The notes below the pieces were generated by a model. It had not been told where the DNA came from. It was given only the letters and a program-made list of their open reading frames with translations, and did not search any database. From JBOFSQ01 sp051651625 (GTDB lineage Bacteria > Planctomycetota > Planctomycetia > Pirellulales > Thermoguttaceae), in assembly GCA_051651625.1 (NCBI GenBank), contig JBOFSQ010000104.1:1-38450 (forward strand): a stretch of 38,450 bases of DNA, written 5' to 3'. This document shows positions 8,702 to 16,001 of this stretch, piece by piece; positions within the stretch are counted from its first letter, which is position 1, and each line of letters begins with the position of its first letter. The translations under genes and the position numbers were made by a program.

Positions 8702-8987
8702 GTAACCGTTCACGGAATTGACCGGGCTACCGTTGATGTTGTATTTGCCCCGACGGGGCAGCGATTTTAATAACCGGCGGTAAGTGCCGCCGCGATAAGA
8801 ACACGAAGCGTAAGCGAGTGCCCGAAGTGTCTGCCGTGAACGCAACCAGTCAATCCGCCAGCGTACTGGTTACGTTCGCGGCTGCCATTGGCGTGTTATG
8901 ATTCAGGGCACTCGCTTACGCTTCGTGTTCTTATTACCACGTTGGGGCAAATGCGCGTCAATGCGGTCAACTTCGTGAAACGTTTAC
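8702..8987. repeat. MITE-like composite palindromic element, copy B
   Basis: This element fills the gap upstream of the E2 gene. The left end GTAACCGTTCACG (8702-8714) and first half, through TGCCCCGACGGGGCA and the GGCGGTAAGTGCCGCCGC module, match elements at 511 and 29287. At 8796 it switches to a different core: a perfect 28-bp inverted repeat (8796-8823 / 8906-8933, containing ACGAAGCGTAAGCGAGTGCC) around a nested 13-bp pair (GAACGCAACCAGT / ACTGGTTACGTTC). The right end (GCGTCAATGCGGTCAAC to CGTTTAC) reaches the stop codon of the next gene at 8984. Confidence 0.85.
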
Positions 8988-11308
8988 TGCGGCAAAAATT
9001 CGTTTAGCGGCGAGGCTACAGGTTCGCCGGTTGCTTGGCTGGCGTCTCGCCACGCGGTTGCGGTTTCTGTTAGCAGGTCGCGGTAGCCTTGTGCGGGATC
9101 GACGGCGATGATCGGGTACTTCGCCAGAACCTTTTCCCAAAGCGGCATCGCTGTAGCAAGCTCGGTACGCGCCTCGGCCATTTTCTTCTCGCGTACTAAC
9201 TGCAAACCGCGCTCTGTCGGCACGGTCGCTTCTTCGATGAGCGGGTCGTGACGCATCATTTCGTCAACAAAACTCTTCCCCGGAATGTCCGGCGTGAACG
9301 GCTGCTGCAACTTGCGGAGACAGACAACATACATCGCCATCGCGTCAATCATCGCCGTGCGAATTTCGGGTAGCGGCGAGAGACGCATGTAATCGTCGTC
9401 CGAACGGTTGAGCGATTCCCACGCACCGAGCAGTTTTTTGGCGTACTCAAACGACGCATCTAACTCGCCGCGTTCCATCGCTTCCTTTGCGTACTGCTGC
9501 GCGGCGAGATTGTCGGTAATCGCACCGTAATTGTTAACCTCGTTATACACAAGCCACTGAAGCGGATATTTCAGCGGATAGATCGCACGATTCGCGTCGA
9601 GAATGTGTGCGTAAAGTTTGACAAGTTCAAGCGTGTCGCGGCGAAGCGTTGCTGATGTGATGTCGGTTTTCAAGTCTTCAAAACCGGGTTTGTTGAACAG
9701 GTCGTCCCACTTTTGCATCGATTCGAGCCAGTATTTATTGGCCGCAACAGGATCGCTACTGTAGTACGCCTTGCGGCCAAGGTAACGTGCGTGGCGTGCA
9801 TCATCGACATCGGTCGTCTGCTCGACAACAATCTCACGCGCACGCGCCGGATAGTTGATAATCCCACGATAGATGTTCGACTTTTGTTTGTCCGTTGCAT
9901 ACGACTCGATTTCGTTAGCGATGTCGCGTGCGCGGCCGCGCTGTGCCGCCGAGAGTGACGTGTCATCTTGTAACAGTTCCGCGATCACTTTCGGAGTTAA
10001 CAAAAGTTGACCGTGAACGCTCGACCGAATCTGTTGTACCTCACCGTTACCTTCATCGACAACCGCCTTCTGGCCAGCGTCAAGAAAGAGCATCGGGATT
10101 TTTTTGAGAGATCGCTGCTCGGAAGTGTAGAGCGCATCGAGTTCGCGCTGGAGGCGTTCACGCCAGTCTGGTTCCGTATCGTCAAGATAACGGCGAACGA
10201 CTTGAAGCTCCTCGCCCTGAACAGGGTCTTTCGTGAGGAGCGGAAGCATCACCGCTTGCTGACCCGCAACTTCGTCTAGCTTGTTCCAACGTTCGATGAT
10301 AACTCGGTCGCTAAACCCGGGAGAAATTGATTTGAGTTCTTCGACTAACTTCTTGTCGATTTTGTCGATCTCGTCTTCGCGGTCGAGCGATGTCATGAAC
10401 GGAACGTCTTTTTCGGGATTCATCACTGCCGTCGGCAAAACCATCTTTCCGAACGCGGCCCACTCGGTCTCGGCGTGTTTCCATGCTTCTATCGCAACTG
10501 CACCGAAGATCGGTTCGCACGACTGCTGCGCACCGTCTTTGCGAATCCAGACCGCATAGTTAACGAGGTTGAGTCGGGGGCGCGAAAAGTAGAGGAAGAG
10601 CGTTTCTTGACCGGGCATGAACCCTTCGCCAATCAGTTTCTCGCCGCGCTGATACCAGCGGCGACCAAGAAGCCAGTTGTCACGCTCCGACGGAAGCGTA
10701 CACGAGTGCCGAAGCCCGAACGCTTCGTCGTCGCGCAAGAGACGACGATATTGTTCGTTCTCGTCGGCGATACCGATTTTCTGCGAGATCGTCCAACCAG
10801 CCCACTTCTCCAGCTTCGGCTCCTGCTGGTTGTAGAGAAGACCACGAACGACAAAATCAAATCCGCGAATAACCCACCGATAACGTTCGCGGTAGTCGTC
10901 GAAGTCGGCGGAAGCGTTGTACGACAACTTCCAACCGAGAAACTCCCAAATCGTGCGAAAGTGCGGTTCGAGAAAGACGATCTGATTTCCAGTTGCGACG
11001 ACGTTGTTCCAGTCGTGAATCTTTTCAAACTGGTTCGCGCGATACCAGAGCATCGCTATCGCAACGCCGCGGAGTCCGAACGTTGCCAGTTTCAGTGCCG
11101 CACTCGACGGATCGACTTCGCCGATCTGCGCGTCGGCAAGATGGTTCTCCGTGCGAATCTTCGCAAGGACGCCGCCGGCGTCCATCTGCACGACGCCGTC
11201 GCTCATGACGGTCTTTACAGGCCGCCCCAAAATGTAGAGCGGTACTAGCAGTATCGCAATCAACACCCCGTACACAACTTTGCGAATGAAAACTTTGTTT
11301 TGAGTCAT
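8984..11308 (-). CDS. Conserved planctomycete-type membrane-anchored protein of unknown function
   Basis: The 774-residue protein has a short basic N-terminus and one membrane segment (VVYGVLIAILLVPLYILG), so most of it probably lies outside the cytoplasm. Near the N-terminus LATFGLRGVAIAMLWYRAN and FRTIWEFLGWKLSYNASADFD recall large planctomycete proteins that I know only as hypotheticals. The remainder is helical, with repeated Ala/Leu/Tyr pairs (YWLESMQKWDDLF, YAKEAMERGELDASFEYAKK), consistent with degenerate TPR-like repeats. The ATG at 11308 is chosen because GGAGGGG lies about 7 nt upstream; an earlier in-frame start at 11323 overlaps that site. Both flanks are repeat elements. I cannot assign a function. 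Confidence 0.88.
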   Translation of the reverse strand: MTQNKVFIRKVVYGVLIAILLVPLYILGRPVKTVMSDGVVQMDAGGVLAKIRTENHLADAQIGEVDPSSAALKLATFGLRGVAIAMLWYRANQFEKIHDWNNVVATGNQIVFLEPHFRTIWEFLGWKLSYNASADFDDYRERYRWVIRGFDFVVRGLLYNQQEPKLEKWAGWTISQKIGIADENEQYRRLLRDDEAFGLRHSCTLPSERDNWLLGRRWYQRGEKLIGEGFMPGQETLFLYFSRPRLNLVNYAVWIRKDGAQQSCEPIFGAVAIEAWKHAETEWAAFGKMVLPTAVMNPEKDVPFMTSLDREDEIDKIDKKLVEELKSISPGFSDRVIIERWNKLDEVAGQQAVMLPLLTKDPVQGEELQVVRRYLDDTEPDWRERLQRELDALYTSEQRSLKKIPMLFLDAGQKAVVDEGNGEVQQIRSSVHGQLLLTPKVIAELLQDDTSLSAAQRGRARDIANEIESYATDKQKSNIYRGIINYPARAREIVVEQTTDVDDARHARYLGRKAYYSSDPVAANKYWLESMQKWDDLFNKPGFEDLKTDITSATLRRDTLELVKLYAHILDANRAIYPLKYPLQWLVYNEVNNYGAITDNLAAQQYAKEAMERGELDASFEYAKKLLGAWESLNRSDDDYMRLSPLPEIRTAMIDAMAMYVVCLRKLQQPFTPDIPGKSFVDEMMRHDPLIEEATVPTERGLQLVREKKMAEARTELATAMPLWEKVLAKYPIIAVDPAQGYRDLLTETATAWRDASQATGEPVASPLNEFLPQ

Positions 11309-11331
11309 TGAATTCCCCTCCAAGAAGTTAA

Positions 11332-11622
11332 GTAACTGTTCACGGATTATTTTACTATTTGTCGTGAACGCGGCTTGTTTTTGCCCCTACATGGTAATAA
11401 GAACACGAAGCGTAAGCGAGTGCCCAAAAGCATCATTCGACGCAGAGCACGCCATTCCCATGCACTCAACCGGAACAGACACGATGGACAAGCACTGCGT
11501 CCATACTGTCCATCAAGTCCATAACGTCCACCGCTTCGGGCACTCGCTTACGCTTCGTGTTCTGATTGCCCCGTCGGGGCAAATGCGTCAACGGTAACGC
11601 GGGCAATTCCCTGAACGTTTAC
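11332..11622. repeat. MITE-like composite palindromic element, copy B2
   Basis: Left end GTAACTGTTCACG (11332-11344); right end GTCAACGGTAACGC to GAACGTTTACG (11587-11622), which is the inverse of the left end of the 29287 element. The core is the same inverted repeat as in copy B (11398-11425 / 11538-11563, one mismatch at the tip). The interior is unrelated and carries 9-bp phased TCCA repeats (11510-11532). One flanking TGCCCCGTCGGGGCA palindrome is intact (right); the left one has decayed. It occupies the whole gap between the AtpZ-like stop and the 774-residue protein. Confidence 0.82.
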
Positions 11623-11626
11623 GAAA

Positions 11627-11911
11627 TCAAAATCGCGTAGCCCCTAATCGGCGGATCAAACGCCAGAGCGAAAGACCGCAGCTCACAACTCCTAACACCA
11701 AACAGATCACAAAAAAACATGGGAACACGCCCCAACGCCCGTCGAGCCATGCCCCGAAAAATGGTAAACCGATCACAACCACGAACGCCGAAATCACCTC
11801 AATCGCCGCCGCATAACCAATGGCGGCTGCACGAAATGGTGAGTCTGGTTGTTGTTCGTTTTCAGGCATTGGACTTGTTTGGAAACTTGCACCCACACTA
11901 CGGTTCGGCAT
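11627..11911 (-). CDS. AtpZ/AtpI-like small membrane protein
   Basis: The 94-residue protein has two hydrophobic segments: AAIGYAAAIEVISAFVVVIGLPFFGAW, then FPCFFVICLVLGVVSCGLSLW. The GLPFFGAWLDGRWG turn between them is typical of the AtpZ/AtpI family (ATPase_gene1), which is thought to help assemble or feed Mg2+ to F-type ATP synthase. No atp genes follow in the window, so the link is by sequence only. Start 11911 is chosen because GGAGGG lies 7 nt upstream; ATG at 11869 (MPENEQQ) is an alternative without a binding site. The chosen start and its binding site lie inside one arm of a 23-bp inverted repeat. It is downstream of moxR on the same strand. Confidence 0.68.
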   Translation of the reverse strand: MPNRSVGASFQTSPMPENEQQPDSPFRAAAIGYAAAIEVISAFVVVIGLPFFGAWLDGRWGVFPCFFVICLVLGVVSCGLSLWRLIRRLGATRF

Positions 11912-11963
11912 AGCCGAACCCTCCAGAGTCACCGCAGACCGGAGGGTTCGGCTACGCCGAACC
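11902..11963 (-). promoter_or_regulatory. Inverted repeat that can sequester the AtpZ-like ribosome binding site and start codon
   Basis: Two 23-bp arms (11902-11924 and 11941-11963) differ at one base, which pairs as G-U in RNA. In the minus-strand transcript the downstream arm contains GGAGGG, a 7-nt spacer and AUG of the AtpZ-like gene. Each arm is also self-complementary (GGTTCGGC ... GCCGAACC), so two alternative local hairpins compete with the long helix. It lies 9 bp after the moxR stop, so it could also attenuate read-through. Function is inferred. Confidence 0.55.
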
Positions 11964-11971
11964 TGAACTAC

Positions 11972-12967
11972 TTACGGAACTGGGACGGTCTCTAAAATCT
12001 GCGCGATGATTTCATCGCTTGTTGTCGCCTGCGCCTCGGCCTCGTAAGTGAGGATGATGCGATGCCGCAAGACATCTGGGGCGATCTCTTTGACATCCTG
12101 CGGCGTAACATAACCGCGTCCGGCGAGGAATGCAATCGCCCTCGCACCTTGTCCGAGACAGATAGTTGCGCGGGGCGAGGCACCGAACTCGATCAGCGGA
12201 GCAAGTCTTCGCAACCCGCTCGCTTCAGGAAACCTTGTCGCGCGAACAACTTGAATAATGTAATCACGGATGCTCGGATCGACGTATACTTCAGCGACAC
12301 ACCGCTGCATCGCCGAAATTTCATCGGCAGTGAGAACGGATTCCACACGCGCCGCTGCACCGCCCAAGGCGAGGTCGAGTATTCGGCGTTCGGCATCGGC
12401 GGGTGGATATGTCACTTTGAGCTTGAGCATAAAACGATCCACCTGCGCTTCTGGGAGTGGATACGTCCCCTCTTGTTCAATCGGGTTTTGCGTCGCCATC
12501 ACGAGGAACAGTCCTTCGAGCGGATACGTCGTCTCGCCGATTGTAACTTGCCGCTCCTGCATCGCTTCGAGGAGTGCCGCCTGAACTTTGGACGGTGCAC
12601 GGTTGATCTCGTCGGCCAAGATGAAGTTGGCGAAAATCGGACCTTGCCGTGTTGTGAAACGCCCTTCGGATGGCAAGTAAATCATCGTCCCGATGAGGTC
12701 CGCCGGAAGGAGGTCTGGTGTGAACTGAATCCGCTGAAACTTCGTTGTGATCGCCTCGGCCAGCGTCTTGATAACGGTCGTTTTGGCGAGGCCCGGAACA
12801 CCTTCAAGAAGAATGTGGCCGTGCGTCAAGAGACCGACAAGCAGCCTCGACACCATCATCTCTTGTCCGACGACGACACGAGCGATCTCACGGCGGAGCC
12901 GTTCCAGCCGTTCTTGTTCAGCAGCGACTCGCGCTGTGAGCGATTGAATATCTGATGCGGTTGTCAT
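11972..12967 (-). CDS. MoxR family AAA+ ATPase
   Basis: The 331-residue protein carries Walker A (EGVPGLAKTT, 55-64), Walker B (FILADEINRAP), the MoxR motif LLEAMQERQVTIG, sensor 1 (MATQNPIEQEGTYPLPEAQVDRF) and a C-terminal lid. MoxR ATPases act as chaperones that mature or insert metal into partner proteins and usually sit beside DUF58 and vWA genes. Here the only DUF58 gene is 8 kb away at 20955-21932. Instead its ATG overlaps the larB stop by 4 bp (ATGA), implying translational coupling. Full length for the family. Confidence 0.95.
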   Translation of the reverse strand: MTTASDIQSLTARVAAEQERLERLRREIARVVVGQEMMVSRLLVGLLTHGHILLEGVPGLAKTTVIKTLAEAITTKFQRIQFTPDLLPADLIGTMIYLPSEGRFTTRQGPIFANFILADEINRAPSKVQAALLEAMQERQVTIGETTYPLEGLFLVMATQNPIEQEGTYPLPEAQVDRFMLKLKVTYPPADAERRILDLALGGAAARVESVLTADEISAMQRCVAEVYVDPSIRDYIIQVVRATRFPEASGLRRLAPLIEFGASPRATICLGQGARAIAFLAGRGYVTPQDVKEIAPDVLRHRIILTYEAEAQATTSDEIIAQILETVPVP

Positions 12968-13683
12968 GATTGTTCTGCATGAATTTTACGTTTGACCATC
13001 AATCCAGCAACGTACCCAGCCTTAAATCCTGCGTCGATATTGACGACGATGACGTTTGACGCGCAGCTATTTAGCATCCCCAAAAGTGCGGCGAGTCCGC
13101 CGAACGATGCGCCGTAACCGACGCTCGTCGGGACGGCGATAACGGGGCAGGCAACGTATCCGCCGACGACGCTCGGCAACGCACCTTCCATTCCCGCGAC
13201 GACGATGACGACATCGGCCTCGGCGATGATCGGCAACTTTGCTTGTAAACGGTGTGGCCCCGCAACGCCAACGTCGTTAATCATAACAACTTCGGCACCG
13301 GCCCACACTGCCGTTTCGCGTGCTTCTTCGGCGACGGGCAAATCGCTCGTCCCCGCAGAGACGATCACAACGCGTCCGCCGCGTGAACTTTTCGGAGTCG
13401 TTGACGGCAACCGAAATGTCCGTGCGACTTCGTTGTAGTGTCCGCGTGGAAACTTTTCGGCGAGTGCGTTTCCGTGAGTGGGATCGAGTCGTGTTGCTAG
13501 TCCGTCGATGTCGCGGCGTTCGTACTCGGCGAAGATCGCGACGATTGCATCGAGCGTCTTCCCCGCACCGTAGACGACTTCCGGCAGTCCACACCGCGAC
13601 TCGCGATCTGTATCGAGCAACGTCGCGCCGAGATCAACGAAGCCACACTGCGGCGGATTCTTTTGCGAGTTTGCACCGTTCAT
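12964..13683 (-). CDS. larB: Nickel pincer cofactor biosynthesis protein LarB
   Basis: The 239-residue protein shows the LarB signature: a short N-terminal region (HGNALAEKFPRGHYNEVAR) and a PurE-like carboxylase domain with VVIVSAGTSDLPVAEEA, INDVGVAGPHRL, GMEGALPSVVGG, PTSVGYGASFGGLAALLGML and NSCASNVIVVNIDAGFKAG. LarB carboxylates and hydrolyses nicotinate adenine dinucleotide, the first step to the nickel-pincer nucleotide of lactate racemase and related enzymes. The partner genes larC and larE and a larA-type enzyme are not in the window. It is first in a unit with moxR (4-bp overlap). There is no clear Shine-Dalgarno sequence before the ATG at 13683. Confidence 0.93.
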   Translation of the reverse strand: MNGANSQKNPPQCGFVDLGATLLDTDRESRCGLPEVVYGAGKTLDAIVAIFAEYERRDIDGLATRLDPTHGNALAEKFPRGHYNEVARTFRLPSTTPKSSRGGRVVIVSAGTSDLPVAEEARETAVWAGAEVVMINDVGVAGPHRLQAKLPIIAEADVVIVVAGMEGALPSVVGGYVACPVIAVPTSVGYGASFGGLAALLGMLNSCASNVIVVNIDAGFKAGYVAGLMVKRKIHAEQS

Positions 13684-13917
13684 AGGGCCACTATTCTACC
13701 CGCAACGACGTAGAATCGTAGGGGCGGTGGCAGAGTGCAGACGGTCATGGAAACGAAACGTAACGGAGTGACCAGACATGCGAGACCCGTTACGGGTCAA
13801 TTTGTCGGCTTCGCCCACCACAATACCGCGGCCTCGATGGGCCGCTACCGTTTCGGTACGGGAAATTCAAACCGTCTTGAGTAGAAGTGTTGCGACAAAC
13901 AAAGACTCACACGTTTT
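13684..13917. other. Intergenic region with several small hairpins
   Basis: Short inverted repeats follow each other: CGTAACGG / CCGTTACG, GACCCGT-T-ACGGGTC, GCGGCC / GGGCCGC and ACCGTTTCGGTA. They may be the remains of a palindromic element. I see no convincing open frame here, and the larB promoter should lie in this stretch. Confidence 0.4.
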
Positions 13918-15117
13918 CTACTTGTATTGCGGTATCTTGAGCAATTCGCCGTCTTTTAGTGCGGAAGAGTGCGCGACCGTTCCGGGCACCGACATGTTCA
14001 AAGACATTGCAATATCGACGAGTGGTTTTCGGTCGAGCAAAATCGATTCGACAAACTCGTTCCCAAGATAACCGTGCGAACCACCGTGGCCACCCGGAGC
14101 GACGGTCGGCGGGAGTGGCGGTTTTTTGAGATTGAGTTTTGAGACGAGTAACGCTGCTTCTGGCAAACCTGCGAACTCGTTCACGAACGACCCTTTCTCG
14201 CCGTGTACTCGTCCCGTCTCGCCTCCGATTCCGGGCGTGTCCCACGCGCAAACCATTCGCGCACTACCACCTTCACTCGTTCTGAATAGGGCGACTTCCG
14301 AGCTGAACGGATTTTCGTAGCGATTGTTTTTCGGATTGAACGCATCCAAGTTACTGCGAAATCCCATACACGAAACTTCGGTGAATGTCTTCCCCGTGAC
14401 ACCGATGTAATACGCATTTGAGTGCGTCGGATAAAATTGCGGCGGCAGTCCGATTCGCCAACCTTTGTAGGAGTCGAGTGGCGTTCCGAAGTAGTGAAAG
14501 TATTCGCCCTCGGTGAAGATCAGTTTGCCGAAACCGCCAGCGTCATAGATCGTTCTCATTGCGTAGCAGTTGTCGTGGAACATTGATGTCTCGAACATCA
14601 TGTATTTGAGTCCCGCAGTTTTTACGGCCTCAAAAAGTTGGTCGGCTTCTTCGAGATTTCCGTACATCGCCGGAACAGCGGTGGCGACGTGTTTTCCGTG
14701 ACGCAAAACTTCGATACAGTGTCGCGCGTGACTCGGCGCATCGGTAGCGACGAAGATCGCTTCAATCGTGTCGTCTTTCACCATCGCTTCGAGTGACGGA
14801 TACGTCTTCGGACACTTTACCGCTTGCGAAAGCGCGGCACACCGTTCGGGGATCAAATCGCTCACGGCGACGACTTCGACATTGGGATGGTCTTGCAATC
14901 CAAACGCCGCCGAGAACTGGCACAGACCGAACCCGACGAGTCCCATTTTGATCTTGCGATCCGAGACCGGCTTCCAAACTTGGTTTGTGTCGATGTCGGT
15001 TTTGGTGTCGTCAAAACCGGCGATTTTTTCCGGCTGGGCAACAACAAACCGCGCCGCACCCACAATCACACCAGCACCGACCGCACTCTTCACAAACGAA
15101 CGTCTCGAAATTGACAT
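13918..15117 (-). CDS. Gfo/Idh/MocA family oxidoreductase, Tat-exported
   Basis: The protein begins MSISRRSFVKSAVGAGVIVG, a twin-arginine signal, then has the Rossmann start KMGLVGFGLCQFSAAFGL (a decayed GxGxxG), AVSDLIPERCAAL, VATDAPSHARHCIEVLRHGKHVATAVPA and the family C-terminal fold. The usual EKP motif after the second strand is replaced by AVP, so the catalytic lysine is not where expected; activity may be altered. I started at 15117 because GTGAGG precedes that ATG by 6 nt; the longer frame to 15162 would put residues before the Tat signal. These periplasmic oxidoreductases usually act on sugars or cyclitols. It is downstream of the first lipoprotein gene. Confidence 0.88.
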   Translation of the reverse strand: MSISRRSFVKSAVGAGVIVGAARFVVAQPEKIAGFDDTKTDIDTNQVWKPVSDRKIKMGLVGFGLCQFSAAFGLQDHPNVEVVAVSDLIPERCAALSQAVKCPKTYPSLEAMVKDDTIEAIFVATDAPSHARHCIEVLRHGKHVATAVPAMYGNLEEADQLFEAVKTAGLKYMMFETSMFHDNCYAMRTIYDAGGFGKLIFTEGEYFHYFGTPLDSYKGWRIGLPPQFYPTHSNAYYIGVTGKTFTEVSCMGFRSNLDAFNPKNNRYENPFSSEVALFRTSEGGSARMVCAWDTPGIGGETGRVHGEKGSFVNEFAGLPEAALLVSKLNLKKPPLPPTVAPGGHGGSHGYLGNEFVESILLDRKPLVDIAMSLNMSVPGTVAHSSALKDGELLKIPQYK

Positions 15118-15280
15118 CTGCTGCCTCACTTGGTTTTGTGGTGACATTCCGCGAAGCATCACGGACCCACCGCCTCGTCACCATTACGTTGAGTTGACAT
15201 GTGTTGGTCGTTCGCATAACGGATAAATCCGTTCCCGACAAACCACACTCGCACCGATTGACGAAACAAAACGCAACCGT

Positions 15281-15736
15281 TCACTTCCCAGCAGGCTCCA
15301 CCGAAAAGTCAAACTTCATCGACTTCGTTACACTGCACTTGATGTCCGATGTTTCCGCCTTCGTGTGCTTGGGTGAGACAAGAGGTTTGAACGACGGCAT
15401 TGTAATCGTCGCGCCTTGGCCGCGGCTTCCATCCGAACTTAGTGATGATGCTGCGTAGGACACGGTCTTTCCCGGTTCGGTCACACCATCAACGAATACG
15501 ACGTAATCACCGCGTGGCAAACCATCGGATTCTTTGAGCGTTCCCATTGTGTACGAACCATCGGGCTTGATGTCACCAATGGCAACGAATCCGTCTTTCT
15601 GAAACATCACGCGCCCATTTGGCAATGGCGTACCATCCGCAAGCGTTGCCTTTCCCGACACTGCGACATTTTGCGAACATCCAACCACCAAACCGCACAA
15701 CGCCAAAACCAACATGCAACGAAAACACTTGAACAT
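15281..15736 (-). CDS. Small carboxypeptidase-regulatory-like lipoprotein, copy 1
   Basis: The 151-residue protein has a lipoprotein signal peptide (MFKCFRCMLVLALCGLVVGC) with lipobox VVGC, then a single beta-sandwich-like domain (VSGKATLADGTPLPNGRVMF, GDIKPDGSYTMGTLKESDGL, PRGDYVVFVDGV) of the transthyretin/carboxypeptidase-regulatory type. It should be anchored on the outer side of a membrane. Family function is unknown, but such lipoproteins often follow DUF1559 genes in planctomycetes. ATG at 15736 is chosen; GTG at 15745 sits closer to AGAGGA and is possible. It lies downstream of a DUF1559 gene and a palindromic spacer, the same arrangement as copy 2 (29597-30109). Confidence 0.85.
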   Translation of the reverse strand: MFKCFRCMLVLALCGLVVGCSQNVAVSGKATLADGTPLPNGRVMFQKDGFVAIGDIKPDGSYTMGTLKESDGLPRGDYVVFVDGVTEPGKTVSYAASSLSSDGSRGQGATITMPSFKPLVSPKHTKAETSDIKCSVTKSMKFDFSVEPAGK

Positions 15737-15782
15737 CGTATTCACACCTTTCCTCTTTTGTTGAGAACGTAAAACAAATCGG

Positions 15783-15985
15783 GTAACCGTTCACAGTTCG
15801 TTTTGTCACACCACCAGAATAGAAGCCGGAAAGGAGGCGTACTCGCCGTATTGACGGAGAGCCGCGTGTTGGCGTCGTTTCTTGGTTCCCGACAATTCCG
15901 AACGTGTGCAATCGTGTCGGAAACGGTTTCTCTGTCCGTCGATACGGCGGAGTACCGCCTCCTTTCCGGCTTCTATTCGTAACGC
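15783..15985. repeat. Palindromic element C (long inverted repeat)
   Basis: The left end is GTAACCGTTCACA (15783-15795), matching other element ends. The core is a long, nearly perfect inverted repeat: 15817-15858 pairs with 15935-15978 (GAATAGAAGCCGGAAAGGAG at the outer tip), with about 76 bp between. It shares the module CGGAGTACCGC with the elements at 511 and 29287. It fills the gap between the DUF1559 stop and the lipoprotein start. I cannot define the right end. Confidence 0.75.
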
Positions 15986-16001
15986 GAAAATCAACCCCAC
16001 A

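Noticed and set aside
8984..9000. Rho-independent terminators at gene ends
   Set aside because: The palindromes between genes lack the U-run expected after the stem, so I do not call any of them terminators.
10475..11248. 257-codon plus-strand open frame
   Set aside because: Antisense to the 774-residue anchored protein, which has a strong ribosome binding site.
12062..12955. 297-codon plus-strand open frame
   Set aside because: Lies antisense to moxR, whose motifs are complete; the product is rich in Arg/Cys and has no family pattern.
13778..14071. 97-codon plus-strand frame in the larB upstream gap
   Set aside because: Half of it overlaps the oxidoreductase 3' end; the rest is made of small palindromes.
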